Source: an uncultured Collinsella sp.
GTDB taxonomy: Bacteria; Actinomycetota; Coriobacteriia; Coriobacteriales; Coriobacteriaceae
DNA: 35,851 bases
NCBI GenBank assembly: GCA_900542125.1
Contig: UQMO01000023.1
Coordinates: 1-35,851 of the forward strand
Reading direction: 5' to 3'
Part shown: piece by piece, positions 23,480 to 30,851 of the stretch
Numbering within the stretch: position 1 is the stretch's first letter
Layout: every line of letters begins with the position of its first letter
Made by a program: the position numbers and the translations under genes
The notes under the pieces: generated by a model
What the model was told of the DNA's origin: nothing
Databases searched by the model: none
The model's input: only the letters and a program-made list of their open reading frames with translations

Positions 23480-24187
23480 CTACCAGACCTGGGCGTATAC
23501 CTCGAACGAGGAGTGCTCGGGCATGTTGAAGCAGGAAATCTCGAACGGCTCGGACTCGCCCTTGGACGGGGTATCGACGAACGTCGTGTTTCCGTAGTTG
23601 ATGGCCCCGGAGGCGTCGCGAGCAATCACGGAGACGGCGACCTGGCTGTACTGCTTCTTGTCCAGATCGTAGTTGGCGGTCAACTCGCCTGTGTACGAGA
23701 CGCCGCCGTACGAGTCAGGCACCTCTGCCGTGTTCGATACGGTAAAGACATCTTCGTCCAGCGTCTGGCTGTCTACCCAGCTCGGCTCATTCGCCTTAAA
23801 CTCGACCGTTGCGGGGGCGGTGCCGTTTCCCGCCTGGAAACCGTAGTGTACGGTCTCACCGGGGAGGACGACGAACAGGGTCTGCTTGTCGGAGAAGACG
23901 ATGGAGCCGTCCTCGGCCTTGCCCGTTATCGTCACCGTAGGCATCTGGGCCTCGACGTCCTTGTTGGTGTTCTTCAGCGCGAAGCCGTAGTAGACCCATC
24001 CGTCACCGACCACCGACCAGCCGGACTCGGTAATCTCTAATGGTTTCGGTTCGCTCCGATTCTCGACCTCCTTGGACTCGCCAGACGATTGCTGACCGGA
24101 ACCGGCTTGTTGCCCGCCGGAGCATCCGACAAGCGGCGCTAGCGAAGCCGTGGCCATAGCGGCCAGGAACGTTCTGCGGGTAATCAT
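23480..24187 (-). CDS. Tat-type lipoprotein encoded in the lysogeny operon
   Basis: A 235-residue exported protein. The N terminus MITRRTFLAAMATASLAPLVGC has a twin-arginine motif and a lipobox with C22, so it is anchored on the outer face of the cell membrane. A serine/glycine/glutamine-rich linker (23-50) leads to a beta-rich domain of about 185 residues that resembles the FxLYD/DUF5067-like immunoglobulin-type lipoproteins of Gram-positive bacteria. It starts three bases after the upstream XRE gene, with AAGGAG inside that gene's end. It would be expressed in the lysogen, so superinfection exclusion or another lysogenic conversion trait is likely. That role is an inference. Confidence 0.8.
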   Translation of the reverse strand: MITRRTFLAAMATASLAPLVGCSGGQQAGSGQQSSGESKEVENRSEPKPLEITESGWSVVGDGWVYYGFALKNTNKDVEAQMPTVTITGKAEDGSIVFSDKQTLFVVLPGETVHYGFQAGNGTAPATVEFKANEPSWVDSQTLDEDVFTVSNTAEVPDSYGGVSYTGELTANYDLDKKQYSQVAVSVIARDASGAINYGNTTFVDTPSKGESEPFEISCFNMPEHSSFEVYAQVW

Positions 24188-24190
24188 GGG

Positions 24191-24529
24191 TTACTCCTTC
24201 CCCTGCGCCGCCCGCAGCTCGCGGGCGACAGCCAATAAGACATGCTTGTGCGGCGACGTAAGGTCGCGGTACGTGTCGACGAGATCGCGCTCATCGTTTG
24301 AGATTGGTGCCAAATCACCGCTCTCGCCGTAGAAGTCAGCTATGTCGACATCGAACAGTCGGCAGAGCCTGATCATGGTGTCGGCGTCTGGCTGGCCGCG
24401 CCCGACCTCCCATGCGCTAACTGTCTTACCGCTCTTACCTATGGCATTGCCTATGTCTTCAACACTTAGGTCCTTCTCCAGGCGGAACTTCTTGATGTTA
24501 TCCGCGATGCAGCGCCTTACAGGCTCCAT
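24191..24529 (-). CDS. XRE-family regulator, second gene of lysogeny operon
   Basis: A 112-residue protein with a helix-turn-helix at about residues 8-65 (LSVEDIGNAIGKSGKTVSAWEVGRGQPDADTMIRLCRLFDV) and a short helical tail. It has no peptidase domain of the LexA/CI type. ATG follows AGGAGGAGTC, eight bases after the previous stop. With two XRE genes in a row, one may be the repressor and the other a modulator or antitoxin-like regulator. Confidence 0.85.
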   Translation of the reverse strand: MEPVRRCIADNIKKFRLEKDLSVEDIGNAIGKSGKTVSAWEVGRGQPDADTMIRLCRLFDVDIADFYGESGDLAPISNDERDLVDTYRDLTSPHKHVLLAVARELRAAQGKE

Positions 24530-24537
24530 GACTCCTC

Positions 24538-24846
24538 CTATTCCGGGAATCGCTCGGCAAGCCCCGACGCGACAATCATGAGGGCGTCTCGGCCATCGTC
24601 GCTCATCGAGACGTACAGCGATTCGAGCTGTTTTATATTCGCCGCCAGATCGGAGCCGCCGCTATCCCTGCCAACGAGCTGGTCGAGCGTGATTCCGTAG
24701 CAGTCGGCCAGCGCGCACAGCACGTCGGAATCGGCGTCGCGCACCTCGCGCTCGTAATTCTGATAGGTCTTTTTGGGGATGCCGAGATAATCGGCTACCT
24801 GTTCCTGCGTAAGGCCGTTCTTGAGCCTGTACTCCTTGAGCATCAT
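24538..24846 (-). CDS. XRE-family phage repressor
   Basis: A 102-residue protein with an N-terminal helix-turn-helix (LTQEQVADYLGIPKKTYQNYEREVRDADSDVLCALADCYGI, about residues 12-52) and a C-terminal helical part probably for dimerisation. It is the first gene leftward from the switch and the best candidate for the CI-like repressor. Two ATG codons in tandem can start it; AAAGGAG lies upstream. It lacks a self-cleavage domain, so induction must use another route than RecA-driven cleavage. Confidence 0.87.
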   Translation of the reverse strand: MMLKEYRLKNGLTQEQVADYLGIPKKTYQNYEREVRDADSDVLCALADCYGITLDQLVGRDSGGSDLAANIKQLESLYVSMSDDGRDALMIVASGLAERFPE

Positions 24847-24873
24847 GGCCTCGCTCCTTTCCTCGGTAAGAAG

Positions 24874-24902
24874 AAGATACCCAAAATGGGGACTTTTATC
24901 AA
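24874..24902 (-). promoter_or_regulatory. Leftward (repressor) promoter
   Basis: On the minus strand TTGATA (24897-24902) is 17 bases from TATCTT (24874-24879). Operator 1 lies between them, so repressor binding would shut its own promoter. Confidence 0.78.
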
Positions 24903-24968
24903 TATATCTTCTTGCGGCATCCCCAATTTGGGGGTATAGTTCCCTTACGAGGTACCCAAAACGGGGAC
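24878..24968. promoter_or_regulatory. Three operators of the lysogeny switch
   Basis: O1 TACCCAAAATGGGGAC (24878-24893), O2 TCCCCAATTTGGGGGTA (24920-24936) and O3 TACCCAAAACGGGGAC (24953-24968) share a dyad of the form CCCAAAAYGGG. O1 is within the leftward promoter, O2 within the rightward one, O3 just past its start point. Confidence 0.88.
24912..24940 (+). promoter_or_regulatory. Rightward (early) promoter
   Basis: TTGCGG (24912-24917) and TATAGT (24935-24940) are 17 bases apart. Operator 2 fills the spacer. Transcription would begin near 24947 and read the Cro-like gene at 24991. Confidence 0.78.
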
Positions 24969-24990
24969 CTACGGAAGAAAGGAGATAGAG

Positions 24991-25212
24991 ATGAAGAACA
25001 ACATCGCATCGGAGCGCGTGCGCCTCGGAATGTCGCAGCAGGACCTCGCCGACGAACTCGAGGTTTCGCGCGATTCGGTCAAGGACTGGGAGGCGGGCCG
25101 CACGCCCATCAAGAGCACCCTCCTGATCTCGATGGCCGACATCTTCGACTGCAGCCTCGACTACCTCATGGCCCGCTCGAACGAGCGCCTCATCAAGAAG
25201 GCGGTGGCGTAA
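24991..25212 (+). CDS. Cro-like XRE regulator
   Basis: A 73-residue protein consisting of one helix-turn-helix: MSQQDLADELEVSRDSVKDWEAGRTPIKSTLLISMADIFDCSLDYLM at about residues 14-60. It is the first gene of the rightward early operon, as Cro is in lambda-like phages. It starts with ATG behind AAAGGAG and its stop overlaps the next start (TAATG). It probably binds the same CCCAAAAYGGG operators with a different order of preference. Confidence 0.88.
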   Translation: MKNNIASERVRLGMSQQDLADELEVSRDSVKDWEAGRTPIKSTLLISMADIFDCSLDYLMARSNERLIKKAVA

Positions 25213-25292
25213 TGCCCCGCAACCAAAGGCTCGACATCATGCGCCGGAAGTTGCAGCGCCGCTTCAAGTCCTGGAAGGGACGCCGGGCGTAA
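25212..25292 (+). CDS. Very small basic peptide
   Basis: A 26-residue peptide with ten arginines or lysines (MPRNQRLDIMRRKLQRRFKS begins it). It is joined by one-base TAATG overlaps to the genes on both sides, which supports real translation in this chain. Function unknown; its charge suits nucleic acid binding. Confidence 0.55.
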   Translation: MPRNQRLDIMRRKLQRRFKSWKGRRA

Positions 25293-25684
25293 TGACGTGG
25301 ACGAGCAGCGAAGTCCGCTACCTCGAGGAGCACGCCGGGGACGGGGCTGTGGCCATAGCCGAGGCCCTCGGCAAGACGGCGAGGGCGGTGGAGGTCCAGG
25401 CGTCGAAATACGGACTCTCACTCCGCAGGCGCTGGATATGCCCGCGATGCGGGCGGCAGACCTTCAAGCCGCTATCTAGCCGGACCGGATGGTGCGTCTC
25501 CTGCACAAGGGAGCAGCGCGCCTCCGAGATCGCCGAGCAGGTGCGGGCGATGGAGGAGGAGGTGAAGAGGGAGGACCGCGTGAACAAGGAGCGGCAGCGG
25601 CTCTACAGCCGCAAATACCGCGCAAAACGTCAAATCGACGAGAAGTTTTCGAGAAGCGATACCCAAGAAACGGAGGAAGAATGA
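25292..25684 (+). CDS. HTH and zinc-knuckle phage protein
   Basis: A 130-residue protein. Residues 1-45 (SEVRYLEEHAGDGAVAIAEALGKTARAVEVQASKYG) resemble a homeodomain-like helix-turn-helix used in phage regulators and terminase small subunits. C50-x2-C53 and C68-x2-C71 would bind one zinc. The rest is a charged coiled coil. Its TGA stop overlaps the next ATG. Probably DNA-binding. Confidence 0.68.
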   Translation: MTWTSSEVRYLEEHAGDGAVAIAEALGKTARAVEVQASKYGLSLRRRWICPRCGRQTFKPLSSRTGWCVSCTREQRASEIAEQVRAMEEEVKREDRVNKERQRLYSRKYRAKRQIDEKFSRSDTQETEEE

Positions 25685-25962
25685 CCCCTCAAAACAGATA
25701 CGCGGGCACCCCCAGCAACCACACCAAGAGCGCCCGCACGTCCAACAGGACTCCCCGCATCGTAGCACGCGAGGGCTACCGCCTGCCAGCGCAGGAGCAG
25801 GCCGACAGGCAGAAGGACGCCTTCAGGGCCGGGCTGCTGATCGGTATCACCGTGACGGCGCTCGCGATGTGCGCGCTGCTGTGGCTCTGGATTATCCCGA
25901 CCATGGACGGCGCGGTGCACAGCGCGCAGGCCGCATACGAGGCGGTGGGCGTCCATGCGTAA
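25681..25962 (+). CDS. Small phage membrane protein
   Basis: A 93-residue protein: about 45 polar, basic residues, then one membrane segment (AGLLIGITVTALAMCALLWLWIIP, about 50-73) and a short tail. It begins at ATG 25681 in an ATGA overlap with the previous gene. A membrane-anchored accessory protein of unknown role. Confidence 0.65.
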   Translation: MTPQNRYAGTPSNHTKSARTSNRTPRIVAREGYRLPAQEQADRQKDAFRAGLLIGITVTALAMCALLWLWIIPTMDGAVHSAQAAYEAVGVHA

Positions 25963-26290
25963 CGACGAGCGCTACAAGCCGAAGCCGCAGAGCGGCCAGC
26001 TCGAGATTTTCGGCCTCGGGGCCAAGGGCGAGGCCGACGCCGAGGATGCGCGCCGCTGGATTGACGAGAACCCCGGCGCATGGAACTACATGGTCGAGAA
26101 CGCCGTGAGGCTCTCCAAGAAGGGCTACGTGAGCGCCAACTACCTCGTCAACATGGTCCGCAACGAGCTGCACGTGGGCGTGCGCAACGGCCTCGCGCCG
26201 TCCTTCGCCCGAATCATGGAGGCGCGCTACCCCAGCCTCAAGGACGCCTTCAACAAGCACCGCTCGCAGAGTGACGGGTTCACGGCATGA
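25955..26290 (+). CDS. Unknown phage protein
   Basis: A 111-residue soluble protein with no named domain recognised. It has the pattern DENPGAWNYMVENAVRLSKKGYVSANYLVNMVRNE, a helix-rich segment that occurs in early phage proteins near resolvase genes. Starts eight bases inside the previous gene and ends in an ATGA overlap with the RusA gene. Confidence 0.65.
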   Translation: MRNDERYKPKPQSGQLEIFGLGAKGEADAEDARRWIDENPGAWNYMVENAVRLSKKGYVSANYLVNMVRNELHVGVRNGLAPSFARIMEARYPSLKDAFNKHRSQSDGFTA

Positions 26291-26748
26291 GCTGGGTAAG
26301 GCACAGGGAGCGCTCCATGACCTTCCAGCTCGAGCTGGAGAAGATCGTGGGCAAGGAGCGTCACCGGACCGACCCGCGAACCGGACGCAACTACACCCCG
26401 AAGCAGACGAGGCTCGCCGAGGAGGCCGTACGCAAGGCCTACAGGGCCGAGCACGAGGACCACGGGGACTTCGACGGAATCGTGACCGTCGCCATCGAGA
26501 CCTTCAGGCCACTGGCCAAGAGCAACCCGAAGTACTGGGTGGGCCGCGCCGACCTCGGCAAGCCCGACTGGGACAACATCGGCAAGCTCATATGCGACGC
26601 GCTCAACGGCGTCGCGTACACGGACGACGCCCACGTTGTGATGGGTGGCGTCCAGAAGGGATGCCGCACGCCATACGGCACGCCGCCGCTGGCAAAGGTG
26701 TGCATCACCCATTTCACCGAGGAATACATAAAGGAGAAAAAGAAATGA
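26287..26748 (+). CDS. rusA: RusA-family Holliday junction resolvase
   Basis: Cuts Holliday junctions during phage recombination and replication. The 153-residue protein carries the RusA signature KPDWDNIGKLICDALNGVAYTDDAHV (about residues 92-117), with metal-binding D94, D96 and D114. Basic residues precede it, as usual. ATG 26287 makes the ATGA overlap typical for this operon. A second ATG at 26317, with AGGGAG ahead, gives MTFQLELEKI, which is closer to the family N terminus and may be the real start. Confidence 0.9.
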   Translation: MSWVRHRERSMTFQLELEKIVGKERHRTDPRTGRNYTPKQTRLAEEAVRKAYRAEHEDHGDFDGIVTVAIETFRPLAKSNPKYWVGRADLGKPDWDNIGKLICDALNGVAYTDDAHVVMGGVQKGCRTPYGTPPLAKVCITHFTEEYIKEKKK

Positions 26749-27065
26749 ACGACAAGTACTTCGACGCCAACCTCTTCGAGGAACTCCCGGCGGACCACTT
26801 CCACAAGAAGGTGCTCGAGCACGCCACCTGCATCGCTAGCAACCTCATGTTCGATGCGGCCCACCCCGACCACACCGGCGGCGTGAAGAGCGCCAACGCC
26901 TACCACATGATGATCGCGCTGTGCGAGGCCGGGCTCGCGAAGCTCGACGAGAAGGACGTGGCCGAGAGCCGCGAGTTCGTCGCCAAGGTGCTCACGCCCA
27001 TCACCAAGGAGAACGAGCGCGAGATGTGCCGCGAGTTCATGGCAGCCATTTTCGGCATCAAATAG
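26745..27065 (+). CDS. Unknown phage protein
   Basis: A 106-residue acidic, helical protein, no domain recognised. Histidines are clustered early (DHFHKKVLEHATC). AAGGAG lies upstream and ATG is 26745 in an ATGA overlap with rusA. A longer frame exists upstream but is only the shadow of rusA. It belongs to the recombination part of the operon by position. Confidence 0.65.
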   Translation: MNDKYFDANLFEELPADHFHKKVLEHATCIASNLMFDAAHPDHTGGVKSANAYHMMIALCEAGLAKLDEKDVAESREFVAKVLTPITKENEREMCREFMAAIFGIK

Positions 27066-27074
27066 GAGGCACGC

Positions 27075-27371
27075 ATGGAACCCATGGAGATCAGGGCCAA
27101 CTTCAAACAGACGACGGTCAAGAGCGGCACGGCCGTGCTGCAGCTCGAGATTCTGACGAGCGACGCCAACGCCTTCCCCATCCTCAAGCTCTCCGGCAAG
27201 CCCGTCGTCCTGACGGTGGCCGACATCCAGGACGAGCTGCCGCTCGACTACGACGAGGAGGACGAGGGCGAGCCGCTCCCGTTCGACCGACCGGCGAACG
27301 TGGACGCGGAGACGGGAGAGGTCTACGAGGTAATCACGGACGAGGCGCGAATGATTGGAGACGGTGAGTAA
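27075..27371 (+). CDS. Unknown phage protein, acidic
   Basis: A 98-residue protein. The first half is beta-rich (IRANFKQTTVKSGTAVLQLEIL) and the second strongly acidic (DYDEEDEGEPLPFD). AGGAGG precedes the ATG. Acidic tails of this kind are often used to contact SSB or recombination proteins; no family is recognised. Its stop overlaps the next ATG by one base. Confidence 0.63.
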   Translation: MEPMEIRANFKQTTVKSGTAVLQLEILTSDANAFPILKLSGKPVVLTVADIQDELPLDYDEEDEGEPLPFDRPANVDAETGEVYEVITDEARMIGDGE

Positions 27372-27853
27372 TGGAGTACACGCAGGACGAGAGGCTGGCC
27401 GTGCTCACGGCCATGCAGAAGCAAATCAAACCCGCGCTCGACGAGGCCAAGGCCATCGCGCGGCAGGAAATCATGGAGGGCTTCGCCGAGACCCACACCG
27501 ACCGCCGCGCCATCATCGTCGGCGAGGAGAAGGTCGGCGAGATCGGCATCAGCTACAGCAAGGCGGCCCCGGTAATCCTCGAGGAGCGCATGGACGAGGC
27601 CGTGGCCTTCCTCGACTCCATCGGCATGGTGGACATCGTGCCCAAGAAGGGATGGGAGGCGCACTTCGCCAAGGCCGGGGACAAGGTCGTGTGCACCGAC
27701 ACGGGCGAGACGGTCGACTGGGCCATGTGGTGCCCCAAGTCGCCAAAGACCGCAGCGGTGCGCGGCTGCGCCCCCGAGGACGTCATGCAGGCGCTCGGCC
27801 CGCGCGTCGAGGGAATGAGCGCGGCCGCCCTGCTCGGGGACGGTGAGCTGTGA
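27371..27853 (+). CDS. Unknown phage protein upstream of ERF
   Basis: A 160-residue protein with a helical first third and a mixed remainder including EKVGEIGISYSKAAP and CTDTGETVDWAMWCPKSPK. No named family is recognised. It is joined by TAATG to the previous gene and by TGATG to the ERF gene. The position between RusA and ERF suggests a part in recombination or nuclease inhibition, but no motif proves it. Confidence 0.63.
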   Translation: MEYTQDERLAVLTAMQKQIKPALDEAKAIARQEIMEGFAETHTDRRAIIVGEEKVGEIGISYSKAAPVILEERMDEAVAFLDSIGMVDIVPKKGWEAHFAKAGDKVVCTDTGETVDWAMWCPKSPKTAAVRGCAPEDVMQALGPRVEGMSAAALLGDGEL

Positions 27854-28524
27854 TGGCCGAGGAGATGACCATGGTCCAGGCGGTGCAGCCGGATACGTTC
27901 GACCCGTCCGCGATGTTCACCCAGCTGCTCGCGGAGGCGCAGGCCGAGATGGTCAACCCGACCAAGAGCAAGACGGGCCAGAAGGGATACCAGACCTACT
28001 CGTACTCCCCGCTTGACTTGGTCCTGAACATCATCAGGCCGCCGCTGAACAAGCGCGGAATCTTCTTCTACCAGCGCTCCGAGGTCGCCGCCAACGGCGC
28101 GGGCATGCTCCTGAACACCATCGTGGCCTTCGGCGGCGAGGAGCGCGTGCTCGACGTGAAGCCCTACGAGTACGCCAGCGACCCGCAGGAGTTCGGCAAG
28201 CGCGAGACCTACGCCCGCCGATACTCCGCGCTCATGGCCTTCGGCCTCGTGGGCGAGGAGGACACCGACGGCGACACAGGCCCCAAGGAGACGAAGGAGA
28301 AGGCTCCGACGAAGCCGCGCCCGAGCAAGCGCAAGGTGATGCTCGCCAAGATAGCGAAGCTCAAGGCCGAGTGCATGCAGAACGGCGTCAAGGAGGAGGG
28401 CCTCCGCGCGTACGAGGAGGCCAACTTCGGCACCGACGACACGACCAAGCTCACCGACAGGCAGCTCGAGGAGCTTGGCAAGCATCTGGCCCAGATGGCC
28501 AGGGACAGTAAGGAGATCGACTAG
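27853..28524 (+). CDS. erf: ERF-family single-strand annealing protein
   Basis: Pairs complementary single strands in RecA-independent phage recombination. The 223-residue protein matches ERF: KGYQTYSYSPLDLVLNIIRPP, then GIFFYQRSE, and the ending of the domain KRETYARRYSALMAFGLV with a following acidic patch GEEDTDGD (about residues 20-140). The C-terminal third is lysine-rich and flexible. A GTG one codon upstream is possible, but the ATG gives the overlap usual here. SSB follows at once, the standard partner. Confidence 0.88.
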   Translation: MAEEMTMVQAVQPDTFDPSAMFTQLLAEAQAEMVNPTKSKTGQKGYQTYSYSPLDLVLNIIRPPLNKRGIFFYQRSEVAANGAGMLLNTIVAFGGEERVLDVKPYEYASDPQEFGKRETYARRYSALMAFGLVGEEDTDGDTGPKETKEKAPTKPRPSKRKVMLAKIAKLKAECMQNGVKEEGLRAYEEANFGTDDTTKLTDRQLEELGKHLAQMARDSKEID

Positions 28525-28901
28525 TGAGCAGCGGAATCAACACGGTCGCCATCAGCGGCAACCTCGGGCGCGACCCCGAGCTGCGGGCCACGCAGACGGG
28601 CACGCAGGTGCTCCGGTTCTCGGTGTGCGTCAACGAGCGCCGCAAGGTCGGCGACGAGTGGCAGGACGTGCCCAACTGGGTCGACGTCACCGTTTTCGGC
28701 AAGCGCGCCGAGGCGCTCAACCGCTACCTGTCCAAGGGCGCGCACGTGTGCGTCCAGGGCAGGCTGCGCCAGAGCAAGTGGGAGAAGGACGGCCAGAAGC
28801 ACAGCCGCCTCGAGGTGATCGCGGACAACGTCACGTTCTCCGGCGGGGCCAAGCGCGACGACGTGCCCGACGAGGTCTACGACGACGATTGCCCGTTCTA
28901 A
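28524..28901 (+). CDS. ssb: Single-stranded DNA-binding protein
   Basis: Coats single-stranded DNA in replication and recombination. It has 125 residues: an OB fold (INTVAISGNLGRDPELRATQTGTQVLRFSVCVN to the strand VQGRLRQSKWEKDGQKHSRLEVIADNV) and a short tail ending DDDCPF, the acidic tip that recruits partner proteins. The linker is much shorter than in host SSB, as in phage forms. GTG start overlaps the ERF stop by one base. Confidence 0.94.
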   Translation: MSSGINTVAISGNLGRDPELRATQTGTQVLRFSVCVNERRKVGDEWQDVPNWVDVTVFGKRAEALNRYLSKGAHVCVQGRLRQSKWEKDGQKHSRLEVIADNVTFSGGAKRDDVPDEVYDDDCPF

Positions 28902-28910
28902 GGAGTGAAG

Positions 28911-29231
28911 ATGGAGCAGTATTCGATTCTCGACCTCGCGCTCGAGGTCTACATCCCGGGCGCTCACGGCTACGGGTGCCCCGAGGGCCGGTGCGTCTAC
29001 ACGGTCACCAACGGCCAAGCGCTCCTGGTCGAGGCGAAGGTCAAGCGCTCGCGCGGCAACGACGCCGCGCCGAAGGTCAACAAGAAGCGCCTGCAGCGCG
29101 TGGCCATGTGCTTCGCCGCCGACCATCCCGAGGTCGAGGCCATCAGCTTCGACGTGCTCGAGGTGATCGTGGGCAGCGAGGCCACCCTGACGTTCAACGC
29201 GGCCAAGGCCGCCTTCACCTGGGAGCGATGA
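28911..29231 (+). CDS. YraN-like (PD-(D/E)XK fold) small phage protein
   Basis: A 106-residue protein. The order of a strand ALLVEAKVKRS, then a helix KKRLQRVAMCFAADHP, then a strand ISFDVLEVIVG matches the YraN/Holliday-resolvase-like nuclease core, where the ExK residues sit in the first strand. The aspartate expected before it (GEIDLI in YraN) is not found; the segment reads RCVYTVTNG. It may be an inactive or altered nuclease. ATG at 28911 follows AAGGAG at 28900-28905. The family link is an inference. Confidence 0.5.
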   Translation: MEQYSILDLALEVYIPGAHGYGCPEGRCVYTVTNGQALLVEAKVKRSRGNDAAPKVNKKRLQRVAMCFAADHPEVEAISFDVLEVIVGSEATLTFNAAKAAFTWER

Positions 29232-29232
29232 C

Positions 29233-29838
29233 ATGGAGGAGGCCCAATTCAAGTGGCTTCCCAAGTTCACCGCAGCCTGCGCCAAGGCACCGGAGGAGCA
29301 GCGCGGAAAGCTCCTCTGGGCCTTGGCCCAGTACGGCACCTACGGCATCGAGCCGAAGCTGGAGTGGCCGCTCGATGCCATCTTCGCCAGCGTCCGCGAG
29401 GACATCGACTACTCGAAACGGTGCATCGCGGCAGGCAAAACGGGTGGACGAGGCAACAGAAAGCCCCCTTTAGACGGTACTAAACCCCCCTTTAGCGAAA
29501 GCGAAACCCAAAACGACGAGCCGGATGGAAACGACGAACCCCTTTCGGTAGAGCAAAAGGGTGACGGGGACAGCGCCGAAGCCAAAGCAAAGCAAGGCAA
29601 GGCAAAACAAGGCAAGGCAGTTAGTAAGAGATTCGTCAAACCCGCGCTCGCGGAAGTCGAGGAGTACGTCTCGGCCAAGGGCTACACGTTCAACCCCGAG
29701 GCGTTCTGGAGCTACTACGAGGCAGTCGGGTGGAAGGTCGGCAGCAAGCCGATGAAGAACTGGAAGGCCGCGTGCTCCACGTGGCAGCAGCGCGAGGCAA
29801 AGAAGGAGGTCAAACATGATGCGTACTCAAATCTCTGA
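29233..29838 (+). CDS. DUF6291-like phage replication protein
   Basis: A 201-residue protein. The N-terminal part (FKWLPKFTAACAKAPEEQRGKLLWALAQYGTYG ... WPLDAIFASVREDID, residues 6-60) is of the DUF6291 type. A polar, low-complexity linker follows, encoded by repeated AAGGC/AAAGC units (29581-29620). The C-terminal part (GYTFNPEAFWSYYEAVGWKVG, then MKNWKAACSTW) is common at the end of phage replication initiators. The DnaC-like gene overlaps its end, so the pair probably loads the host helicase. An origin might lie in or near the repeated linker coding region. Confidence 0.75.
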   Translation: MEEAQFKWLPKFTAACAKAPEEQRGKLLWALAQYGTYGIEPKLEWPLDAIFASVREDIDYSKRCIAAGKTGGRGNRKPPLDGTKPPFSESETQNDEPDGNDEPLSVEQKGDGDSAEAKAKQGKAKQGKAVSKRFVKPALAEVEEYVSAKGYTFNPEAFWSYYEAVGWKVGSKPMKNWKAACSTWQQREAKKEVKHDAYSNL

Positions 29839-30400
29839 CGTGCTCATGCCTGACGGGGCGCGCGAGCAGATCGCCGCAATCATGCGCTCCCGCCTCCGCA
29901 AGGCCGGGCTGCGCGGCCCCTACGCCGAAGCCGACTGCGACCTCGGCAAGCGCATGGCCAAGCTCGCCGGGAAGGGCGAGGGCGCATACCTCTGGGGCGA
30001 GCCGGGCACGGGCAAGACCTACGCCGCCGCCTGCGCCGTGCGCATGGCCGTGCTGGATGGGACGAGCGCCAAGCTGGTCACCACGAGCCGCCTGCTCGAC
30101 GACATCCGCGCCGAGTACGACGGCGGCGAGCGCGGTGTGCTCCGTAGGGCCGAGCGGTACAGGCTCCTCGCCCTGGACGACCTCGGGGCCGAACGCCCGA
30201 CCGAGTGGGCCATCGAGACGCTGACGCGCCTCATCGACACCCGCGTGGCCGAGGGCCTGCCCACCATCGTCACGAGCAACTACCGCATCGGCCAGATCAG
30301 AGACCTCTGGGGAGGCATGGCGGGCAAGCGCGTGGCATCGCGCCTCGCCGGTGCGTGCAGGCCCATCGAGGTCAAGGGGCAGGACAGGAGGCTCGGATGA
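29816..30400 (+). CDS. DnaC-like ATPase (helicase loader)
   Basis: A 194-residue AAA+ protein of the IstB/DnaC type. Walker A GEPGTGKT is at 61-68, Walker B LLALDDLGAE at 122-131, then sensor 1 TIVTSNY and the arginine region ASRLAG. It would load the replicative helicase onto phage DNA with the preceding replication protein. Two ATG codons in a row begin it, behind AAGGAGGT; it overlaps the previous gene by 23 bases. Confidence 0.9.
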   Translation: MMRTQISDVLMPDGAREQIAAIMRSRLRKAGLRGPYAEADCDLGKRMAKLAGKGEGAYLWGEPGTGKTYAAACAVRMAVLDGTSAKLVTTSRLLDDIRAEYDGGERGVLRRAERYRLLALDDLGAERPTEWAIETLTRLIDTRVAEGLPTIVTSNYRIGQIRDLWGGMAGKRVASRLAGACRPIEVKGQDRRLG

Positions 30401-30849
30401 TAGTGAGCGCATCGCAGCTCCGTGGAGTCCCGAAGGACCGCGCGGAGCTCTACGGCAAGCCCCACGTCGGCGCGCGCTACGTCGGAAACCGCTACGAGCT
30501 GACCGCCGAGCGCTGCGGAATCTGCGGGCGGCAGGCCACGAACTGCCACCACCTCGTGCCGAGGCGCTGCGGCGACTTCGCCCTCGTCACTCCCAGGGGC
30601 ACGTGGCGGCTCCGCTCGCCGCTGATCGCCCTATGCGGGAGCGGCACCACGGGATGCCACGACGGGTTCCACGGCGGGGCGAGGTACAAGCCCGAGTGGG
30701 TGTGGGACGAGCCGGAGTTCGAGGAGGCGTGGTGGGACGGCACGCTGCTGTGCGAGCACGAGCCGCACGACCCCACGCTCTACGGCTACGGCCACTGGGC
30801 GATAACGGACACCAAGACGGGACGAACCATCGAGATAACGGAGGGTTAG
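30397..30849 (+). CDS. HNH-like zinc protein
   Basis: A 150-residue protein with C40-x2-C43, then CHHLVPRRCGD (H51, H52) and, after a helix, C80 and C87-H88-x3-H92. This spacing is that of an HNH/beta-beta-alpha-metal nuclease with a structural zinc. The C-terminal 50 residues are acidic and tryptophan-rich. It overlaps the DnaC-like stop (ATGA). It probably nicks or cuts DNA; target unknown. Confidence 0.75.
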   Translation: MIVSASQLRGVPKDRAELYGKPHVGARYVGNRYELTAERCGICGRQATNCHHLVPRRCGDFALVTPRGTWRLRSPLIALCGSGTTGCHDGFHGGARYKPEWVWDEPEFEEAWWDGTLLCEHEPHDPTLYGYGHWAITDTKTGRTIEITEG

Positions 30850-30851
30850 AC

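Noticed and set aside
21808..23529. 573-residue plus-strand frame beside tRNA-Glu
   Set aside because: Antisense of the serine recombinase, with leucine/arginine/histidine-rich shadow composition.
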